Of a stretch of DNA of 64,000 nt, positions 56,583 through 64,000 are shown in pieces. Position 1 is the stretch's first letter, and the number at the start of each line of letters is the position of its first letter. The stretch is from Trichopria drosophilae. Taxonomy: Eukaryota > Arthropoda > Insecta > Hymenoptera > Diapriidae. The stretch covers positions 140,296,001-140,360,000 of the forward strand of contig CM059584.1 in assembly GCA_030407085.1 (NCBI GenBank), read 5' to 3'. The notes below the pieces were generated by a model, which saw only the letters and a program-made list of their open reading frames with translations, had not been told where the DNA came from and searched no databases. Both the position numbers and the translations under genes were made by a program.

Positions 56583-58175
56583 TTTTTGTACAAAATTGGT
56601 GAACTTCAAATATCTCTACTGTGAGGTGGGAATAAGTTACTTCTTTGATGAACGGAGAAATGATTTTTATTTATTATACGGCTTGAATGAAATACCTCGA
56701 ATCTTATAATATTACAAAAATTTGACATCTTTAACAAAATCAAAAAACAAACTTTTGAACGAGGCAAAAAACATAATGTTGAAAAACAAAAATACACCAT
56801 AGAAGTAGTTTTAACATTGTTTAACCTAAAGGAAAAAGGTGGGATATGGAACGGGTGGATTTTTAAAACAAATTTAGACTTACAAATTTATATTCTTAAG
56901 TAAAATGCAATAACTTGTCTTTTTTTGAAGTTATCTTAACAAAATTAGACTCAATTTAAAATCATGTTCAAGCTCTAGGGGTCTTTGACCTAAAATGAGT
57001 ATTTCTCTTGCTGTAGTCATAAAATGGGTAAAAAAGACAATTTTTGCCATTTTTCGTGTTTATCTCATTTTGATAAATAGCTAATGAAATGCCACCACAA
57101 GGAAGTTGTAGCCCACGAAAAAACGAATAATTTAACCCTTTATCCAATGGGATTAAAATTGAGCCCAAAAGGAGGCTCTTATCTCTCAAAATTGGTCGGA
57201 AACGGCTTGATATTCGAAAAAAGGGAATTTCAGAGGCTCTTTTTGGGCTCAATTTTTATCGAATTGCCTCGTATTAGGGGTCAAATTGTTCATTTTTTCA
57301 GGTGCTACGACTTTCTCATAGTGTTGTTTCACGAGCTAGTTATTGAAATTAGTGAAACACGAAAAACCACAAAAATGAAAATTTTTTACCATTTCATGAC
57401 TGTAGCAAGAGAAATATTTATTTTAGGTAAAAGAGCACCGGAGATAAATTAGAGGGTTTGAAAGTGATAAAAAATGACCCTAATTTTGTTAAGATAGCTT
57501 TAAAAAGAGACAAGTTATTGCAAAATGGAGTGATTTTTTTTCTAAACTTCAATGTCGCGCCGTTCAAACTGAAGGCATCGGATCCAATTTTGGTAAGGGA
57601 CTGTTTTATTTGAAATTTTATGTAGAATACGTTCCAGTAATAATACGATCGGCGAGTTGTTGGACACCTTGTAAAAAACTTCTATACCTCAGAAATTGCT
57701 GTCTACTTGTTGATACACAAAATTAACAATTGTTATTCTGCAGAGTATTAAAATTTGAACACGTAGCTTTACAGTTTTTCAAAATCTGCAAAATATGAAA
57801 CAAAATGTATCGAAGAATATGATTAATTTTACTTAAGAATATAAATTTGTTGTGGAAAAGGAAATAAATTATGTAAGTCTAAATTTGTTTAAAAAATCTA
57901 CCCGCTCTATATCCCGTCTTTTTTGCTGAGGTTAAAGAAGGTTAAAGCTACTTCTGTGGTGTATTTTTGTTTTCCAATATTATGTTTTTGCCTCTTTCAA
58001 AAGTTTGTTTTTTTGATTTTTGTTATAGATGTTAAATTTGTGTAATATCACAATACCAGGTCCCATTCGAGCCATACAATAAATAAAAAACATTTTTCCG
58101 TTTATCAGAAAAGTAACTTATTCGATCCCACCTCACAGTATCGAGATTTGAAGTTCACCATTTTTGTACAAAAAG
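56583..58175. repeat. 1.6-kb nested foldback
   Basis: The outer arms at 56583-56925 and 57827-58175 pair: TTGTACAAAATTGGTGAACT with AAGTTCACCATTTTTGTACA, CTGTGAGGTGGGAATAAGTT with AACTTATTCGATCCCACCTC, AAACTTTTGAACGAGGCAAA with its complement, and AAATTTATATTCTTAAGTAA with its complement. The inner palindrome 56925-57525 is centred near 57205 (ATTGAGCCCAAAAGGAGGCT mirrors AGGCTCTTTTTGGGCTCAAT). A 300-bp segment at 57526-57826 breaks the symmetry on the right only. Frames of 94 and 122 codons (56968-57252, 57084-57452) lie in the inner palindrome and are symmetry artefacts. Confidence 0.85.
57526..57826. mobile_element. Asymmetric 300-bp insertion in the right arm of the foldback
   Basis: The left arm reads directly 'attcttaagtaaaatgcaat', while the mirrored right arm is split between 'gttattgcaaaatgg' and 'ttttacttaagaatata' by about 300 bp with no left-arm counterpart. 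The segment has a local CpG patch (CAATGTCGCGCCGTTCAAAC, CGATCGGCGAG). Terminal structure is unclear, so insertion in the right arm and deletion from the left are both possible. Confidence 0.6.
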
Positions 58176-58234
58176 TTGGTGGTTTCGATTGTAAATTTGA
58201 TTTCATTTAAAAATACACTATTTTCAATCAGGTA

Positions 58235-58415
58235 ATAGTACTATTCGGTCCTAGGCCGTAAAGTTCAATTTTACGGACCGAGTGGAGATTGAGTTGGAGT
58301 CCGACGACTGGCGAGGAGCGAACACTATTTTTTAATACACTGTTCGCAAAAGTAGACACTTTACCGACTGTTTTTAGTCCGTAAAGTGTCTACTTTACGG
58401 ACACGTGTATCAAAA
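58235..58415 (-). mobile_element. CCGTAAAGT-type MITE, copy 2 (inverted)
   Basis: Reverse complement of 47670-47903: TAGTACTATTCGGTCCTAGG, CCGTAAAGTTCAATTTTACG, CCGAGTGGAGATTG, GAGGAGCGAACACTATTTTT, CACTGTTCGCAAAA, GACACGTGTATC. It contains a strong hairpin CCGTAAAGTGT/ACTTTACGG at about 58379-58400. It ends about 60 bp beyond the 56.6-58.2 kb foldback. Confidence 0.8.
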
Positions 58416-59241
58416 ATATTTATTTAGGACTGTTGAAACTCATAATTGCCATATTGGATGTAACAATTTTTTAAATCCTCGAATTTCTTTGTTCTGCTTT
58501 TTAAAAGGAATTATTAAAAAAATCGTTTGGTTGCGTTAAATTGTCTTGAGAGGAGGATAGAATTGTAAATAATAAAATTGTCATGTCTCTTACCACAACT
58601 TAATAGAAAATTAATCTTTTGTTTACGCATTTGATGGAAATAATGCAATAATTATATGTATTATTTTTATTTATAAAATTACAATATTTTTATCGATTTA
58701 AGGTGAATTGTATTATGTATAATTCCATATATAATTTCTACAGTCTTGAATATTTCATTCGTTATTCGTTTTAGCTTAGTTTTGTTTTTGTGGTCGTCAT
58801 TCAAGGCCGGACAATCATATTTTTCAGGAACGAAGACTGCTTGTTTTTTCATTATTTTATAACTGATTTGGAAATCTTTCGACAAATCAGCGGCTTAAGC
58901 TTTTGTTATGTATATAAAACTTCATAATTGTAAACACGATTTCTATTAATAGTAGTACACCTTGTAAACAAAGTAGCGGATGTAGGAAAATCAGTTCATA
59001 CATGTGTCTTTCGAACTTTGTTATTCGACATTAATTAAGTGCCTGCATTTTTTTTCAAATTATTGTGCGCAGTGTCAGAAAATAATGGAAACGTCAAAAT
59101 AATGTTTGCAGATATTAATTCGTTATCTTATCGAAATAAAAATGGATTTTCTTGGACGGGAATATTGAATTAAAAAAATGTTGTAATATTTATGAGATCA
59201 GATTTTCATTTCAAAATTAAGAAGATTCGCAATAATGATTA

Positions 59242-59354
59242 CTACCCTGCAAACACAAAAGTAACAGTTATGTAACAACTATGTGTCATTTATGTAATAA
59301 TGTAACCAATACGTAAATAATACATAACTGTTACTTTCTGTGTTTGCAGGGTAG
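59242..59354. mobile_element. 113-bp MITE with CTACCCTGCAAACACA ends
   Basis: The inverted ends CTACCCTGCAAACACA and TGTGTTTGCAGGGTAG are perfect. The match continues inward with AAGTAACAGTTATGTA / TACATAACTGTTACTT. Internal GTAACAACTATGT and ATGTAATAATGTAAC words are present. A possible TA duplication overlaps the ends (CTA..TAG). The high symmetry suggests low age. It is far too short to code. Confidence 0.88.
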
Positions 59355-59861
59355 TTTATTTGTTTACTATTCTTTTAGGTTTTGTGGACCTTTTGTGAAA
59401 ACATCTCAAAGATTGACAAAAAATATTTATTACAGATTTCAATCCTGACACGTTGAATATAAATTGGTATCTTCTAACTGATTAACTTTAGGCATTAAAT
59501 TGCATTATTATTTTGAGTTCTCAAATGAAGAATATAAAGATGAATTTCTTAAAAATCTCATCCGAAGAAGAAAGGTATACTTTTTAAAATAACATAAAAA
59601 ACAATTCGCAACGAATTCCGTCTTAGTATGTAGCGCTGCCGCTAGATGCTACAGCATTCCATGACAGGAATGTCTTGCATACATCGTTTATATCTGGTGA
59701 AATATTATCTTAAAATAATAGACACAGCAAATTTGTTCGTTAATTGATAAGTGCTTAGAGCATTTCTATATACTTTTATACAAACAAATTTATAAATATT
59801 GCCGTAGATTCTTTTATATAAAATGTGAAAATAACACCAGAAATGTCATAATTTTCCATAC

Positions 59862-59945
59862 CGCCCGCTGTTGCAGCACTCGTTCTTCTAGTTTGACTGG
59901 AACCAATTTCCTTATCGGAACTTGTTGGAATGTAGTAGTTTTCGA
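59862..59945 (-). CDS. Candidate internal exon, 28 codons (low confidence)
   Basis: The minus-strand open segment SKTTTFQQVPIRKLVPVKLE then ERVLQQRA lies between 'tcttaacgacgagAAG' (AG at 59947-59946) and a GTATGG donor-like site at 59861. It is phase 0 at both ends and of higher GC than the flanks. The frame continues open on both sides within a 68-codon ORF (60020-59814), so the borders are guesses. The residue pattern looks protein-like. No family recognised and no partner exon identified. Confidence 0.2.
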
Positions 59946-60479
59946 CTTCTCGTCGTTAAGACATGGGAAACCACATATCAATAAAGACAAATTATATTTC
60001 TGCTTGTTTATGATGTTCAATACTTTCCCATATTAATTTGTAGTATTAATTACATTAATAAATTTGAAAAGTGTATTTTTGAGTAAAATTTAAGGTCATT
60101 TAAAAAATGCATAATTTGTTTCTTTAGTGGCAGAGCCAGATTGATTTTTCACATGATATCAACATTGTTCCCGAAAATTAACAAGAATTAAAAAATGTTT
60201 GCATGGGACAAAGACAATTACACGAATTCACTTGCATGTATAGATTTAATCACGCAAAACATTTTGGGTAAGAATAGTAGAATAATTTCGGTATGTTTAC
60301 AGAAATTTTCTTGAAAAAGTTCATTTTACTGCTTTGATAAGAAAATATCTATTTTACAAACATTTCTTAAACAGATCTGTAGTATTTTAAAAAAAAAGAT
60401 GATTTTTTGTAGTTTTTTTAGTATCTAAGAATTAGTATTAGAATCATACAAAAAAATAGTATTGCATAAATAATTTTTT

Positions 60480-60560
60480 ACGTAGATTACGAATTTGAAG
60501 TAAATTTTCACAAATTCAAGATGACCGATGCAATATGGCGGTCGAATTTTGACACAATTA
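60480..60560 (+). repeat. Single remnant of the ~120-bp unit
   Basis: 'gtagattacgaatttgaagt' followed by 'acaaattcaagatgaccgat' and 'gcaatatggcggtcgaattt' gives the unit's order in one decayed copy. Confidence 0.65.
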
Positions 60561-60925
60561 TCGAATTTTTCTAAAGGGTATATCGACAGCTTTTCTTGGT
60601 CTCTGAAGTCCATTTTAAAAATGTCAAAACAGCGACCTAAAAATGTTTCTCATGTTTCATGTGTGTCTGACCGCTTGCAGACAAGTTATGAAGTTCTTGA
60701 TACTTTTTTGGCAGTTGTTAAAAATTGTCATTAAAGATGATGCTAACTAAACGGAAGTTAAACCAAAACCAAATGTGATTGTTAATATAACAACTTTATA
60801 TCAGATCACGATTCTCAATTATGCATATAGAATATATAAGCCGACTATATCTATGCATATATAAATAATAAAAGGATAATTAAATATTTTTAAAAGCTCA
60901 AGACTTGAGTGAATCTTTTTACGTG

Positions 60926-61033
60926 ATGACCGCAACAAGGAAACTCCGACGAGTACGTTTGTTTCAAACACACCTTCAAGTTACCCGGAAAATGCAGGAA
61001 GTTACTTGGCAAACTCATAAAGCAGAAAAATAA
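60926..61033 (+). CDS. Candidate 35-codon small ORF (low confidence)
   Basis: ATG at 60926 opens a frame starting MTATRKLRRVRLFQTHLQVT and closing at TAA (61031-61033). It coincides with a short patch of higher GC (about 60920-61025) in an AT-rich region. The peptide is basic, with no signal peptide or recognisable domain. It could be a fragment of an exon or chance. Confidence 0.15.
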   Translation: MTATRKLRRVRLFQTHLQVTRKMQEVTWQTHKAEK

Positions 61034-64000
61034 GAAAATTAATTACATTTTTCTTCCTAAGCGAGTGGAGACTTCAGCCATATACTCTACTCATGATAGC
61101 AATTGTTTTAATGATTTCTGTTATAAATGAAATTAAGATATTTTGTGTAATTACTAACGTTGACAGAATAAAATAGATTTAATAATTTTACGTTTGTGCA
61201 GTTGTATACTAAGCAATGATAATTGAATTAATAAAAATAATATAATTTTGAGTAGATTTCTTGATTTTGATTGTGTTGTGAAATTTAGAAATTGTTTTAG
61301 GTAGCTTTAAGATTGTATTAACTACTATTTAATTGGTACATTTTCCTTTTTTAGTATGGGTAAATTTACTAGTCTATGTACTTAAATATTAATTTTATTT
61401 ATATATTTTGACCTTGTCACGTAGTATTATCATTAGTAAGTTGTATTGTTTCTAAGACTTGATTAATGTAATAGAATGACTAACTGAAAACTTATCAACT
61501 TCATTTACTCGGTATTTACTATAAAAGTAACAATTTAACTTGTAACGATTGACATATTTACAGTATAAATCATCAGTCAAAAGGTTTTATTTTCACTCGT
61601 TTAACTAAATATCGACATATATTTAACCATTGTTATTTTTGCTACTAAATGCCCAGATTATTCTAAAAATTGTAAATAATACAGCTTGAAATAATTGACT
61701 ATACTTTTAAAGTAATTATAAAAAATTTCACCAAGGTAAATTGATGACGAAAGACTACTGTTTTAATTGTTCTAAATACATTATTATTTTGAATCTATAA
61801 TTTACTCAGTGTTGCAATTTAATTATATATTTGCGTAAATTTCACTACTGATTATTAACTTCCAATAACACAATAATCATCAGAAACAGCTATGGTTTCC
61901 CAATTACGAAATTAAGTACTGCAAGAGTGCTACTGGCTATTGAATTTGTAAAATGAATTTTTGTAGTATTAAATATCAGATACAATTGTTTTAACTAATC
62001 GCTTAAATGATTTATAATTTAGATAAATGCGCTAAACTGTTAAAAAATTTATTCAAAAATAATTTGAATATTGTACGCATTTATTTTAATGGTTTATTTA
62101 AATATGGAACTAGGACAGTTGGTGTTCCATAGATGGTGGTGTGAACTAGATTTCAAAAAAATATCCAAAACTATTTTAGTCTTTCGTAGGTTTATCACTC
62201 TTTTGAATCAGAGAAATTTTATTTTTTTTAAAGTGTAAGTTTAAATAATTAATTTATTGTAATGATTAATATTCAGTTTCAGAATAATATGGCTTAATTA
62301 TACTAAATTAATTCTATTTCTTAACAAAAAATTATATCCAATGGAATTGTTACTCATGTTACTAGTCATAATTTAAGTAGATATTTCATTATAATAAATC
62401 TGTATATTTTGCAGAATTTACTAATACAATTATTAATTTATAATTAATTTATAAAATATAAAGCAATGATAATGATACTAAATATTCCAGAATCCATTGT
62501 CCTTATTTTCAACAAATTATCACAATTGTCAATTCCGTCAAAACCCAGTATTGAATGGCTGCAGGTATTCGGAGAATGGCGGGTTGCGGTTAATCCAGGG
62601 GTAAATCAAATACATACCATCGATGTTACATTTTGGCTTTGTGTAATTTCAAAGAGCAAAATACTGTATCTTAATTAAATGTCTTTTTATAGAAAGTTTC
62701 ATTGTCATCTCTTCTCAATAATTAGAAAATTTTAAACTAATTGGTGTAAGCTGTCCATTTTTAACTTAAATTGTCGAAATTTGAATACGATGTGCATATT
62801 TATAAATTGTCTGAAGGTGAAAATTTGTTAATTATAATGAATTTCAATTTACTATTAAATTTGTTATTAAAGTGAAATTACACCTTAATTTAATACTTAC
62901 GACAATATAAACTTCAACAAAACACTGTCATTATAGCAAAAACTCATTTACAAACATACTGCAATGCTAATTATAAAAAAATGTTTGTGACGATGAAAAA
63001 TTAATAAACTAATCATAACTATTTTGCTTTCCCGTTAAAAAGATATTTCACTAAACAGAAGTGCAAATGATGGATTATTTACAATTAGGTATCGAAATTT
63101 ACTCTAAACAATGTAGGGTGGGTTAATAGTAATTTTATTAAAATAATTGTAGTCACATTTCACTAATTAATACCATATCAATATTAAGTGAACGATTAAA
63201 ATAATTGTAATTAAGAATTTCGTTTTCTCATACCAAAAGAGTTCTAGAAACAGGAGTCAAAAAACTATTGCTGGTGAATGAAATCACTTTTCGATCTGAT
63301 TATTTTCAACAAATCGTTTTTCTACCTATTCTTTCTAGAGTTGTCACTATTGGAGGGAATGTATATACAAAAATAAAAATATTTCCAGTGTCAAATGATA
63401 AATTCAGTGTATAATTTTATAAAATTTAAGTTACAATTCGAAAGACCTTTTGAATTACAGAATGGTCATTAATCCGGCACTAATCATGAATACAAAGATA
63501 ACACAGAAAAAACATTCGCAAGCACATACTAACTAAAATTATTGATGAATTGCAGATACTCGACTATAAAGATAAATGTCTATTATCATTACAGATTAGA
63601 TCTTTATAATCTGTTACATAATCGTAAAGATTTAAAAAGCTTTCGCTTTCAAAAATTAAAAATTTAATTAAATTATACCTCATTAAATTGAAGAATTGGA
63701 AAAAATAACGAATCTATATACTGTCCATAAGGTAATATGCATAAGAAATTACACGGAACTTCTAAAATTAAAAGTGCTCGTAAAAATCCAGAAAATATCA
63801 GTTAAATTGATAATAAATTTTTAATGAATTGTAATTTAAAATTTCAAAATGAAATTGTTGATAGCCTGAAAAAATTGACTTATTTAAGTGTTTTTTCCTA
63901 ATTTTTTCTGAATATTGCTTAAATGTTCTTGAATAATCCTAAAAACATTTTTTAATGTTTCCGGTATCAGCAACATCCGAATGTTCGGTTCCACTGAACA
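61034..64000. other. Unique AT-rich stretch to the window edge
   Basis: I find no inverted or dispersed repeat of the families above. The only mild coding hint is at 62560-62615, where a plus-strand frame reads VFGEWRVAVNPG between 'ggctgcag' and a GTAAAT donor-like site, too short to call. The rest is low-complexity A/T sequence. Confidence 0.5.

Noticed and set aside
57084..57452. Longest open frame in the window (122 codons, plus) and its 94-codon minus-strand mirror
   Set aside because: Both lie across the centre of a palindrome, where open frames on the two strands are linked by symmetry. There is no domain and no codon bias beyond local composition.
1..64000. CRISPR array, bacterial operon or prophage
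   Set aside because: No regularly spaced direct repeats with unique spacers, no ribosome-binding-site-led gene series, and coding density is essentially nil. The sequence is eukaryotic in style.

Overview
The window looks like a strongly AT-rich, gene-poor stretch of an insect (at least arthropod) nuclear genome. The pointers are a short interstitial array of the insect telomere motif TTAGG (29636-29670), tRNA-derived SINE-like copies, TTAA-flanked piggyBac-type and 8-bp-duplication hAT-type non-autonomous elements, and long tracts without any extended coding frame. The longest open frames are around 90-120 codons and mostly fall inside inverted repeats, so I read them as chance. I find no gene that I can name, no rRNA, no intact tRNA, no CRISPR and nothing bacterial. 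Four or five short exon-like islands of higher GC are listed with low confidence.

Layout. 1-7.6 kb: an ACTAAT-rich block, a minus-strand SINE-like copy, then a very large imperfect inverted repeat (arms about 1570-3870 and 6165-7605). A TTAA element full of ~120-bp satellite units inserted into its left arm; the right arm keeps the empty site. 7.7-15 kb: dispersed repeats, a non-autonomous hAT element with an 8-bp target duplication (8784-9731), a GC-rich TTAA element (10102-10618), a GAGTGAA-rich palindrome, and a foldback (12420-14330) carrying four ~120-bp units. 17.3-25.4 kb: the densest part, with nested and abutting foldbacks (17.7-20.9, 21.0-22.7, 23.1-24.7, 24.7-25.3 kb) and one outer inverted pair enclosing two of them. 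28-31 kb: a clean TTAA foldback, the TTAGG array, and related partial repeats. 31-35 kb and 40-42.7 kb: mostly unique AT-rich DNA. 35-51 kb: three copies of a ~350-bp palindromic family, another TTAA foldback, an 845-bp foldback with a duplicated centre, and a ~0.5-kb direct repeat shared with 28 kb in which one copy was later invaded by a MITE. 51-60 kb: a CpG-rich island, further GAGTGAA and GGGAGCAAAATA repeats, a nested 1.6-kb foldback, and a 113-bp MITE. 60.5-64 kb: apparently unique AT-rich sequence.

How it works together. This is a landscape shaped by non-autonomous DNA transposons that are nearly all self-complementary. Several contain a shared ~120-bp satellite-like unit with two conserved GCCATNTT cores. 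If transcribed, the long inverted repeats would fold into long hairpin RNAs; whether they are small-RNA sources is inference. The most solid results are the within-window filled/empty site comparisons, which give relative insertion dates without outside data. Coordinates of diverged repeat edges are approximate.
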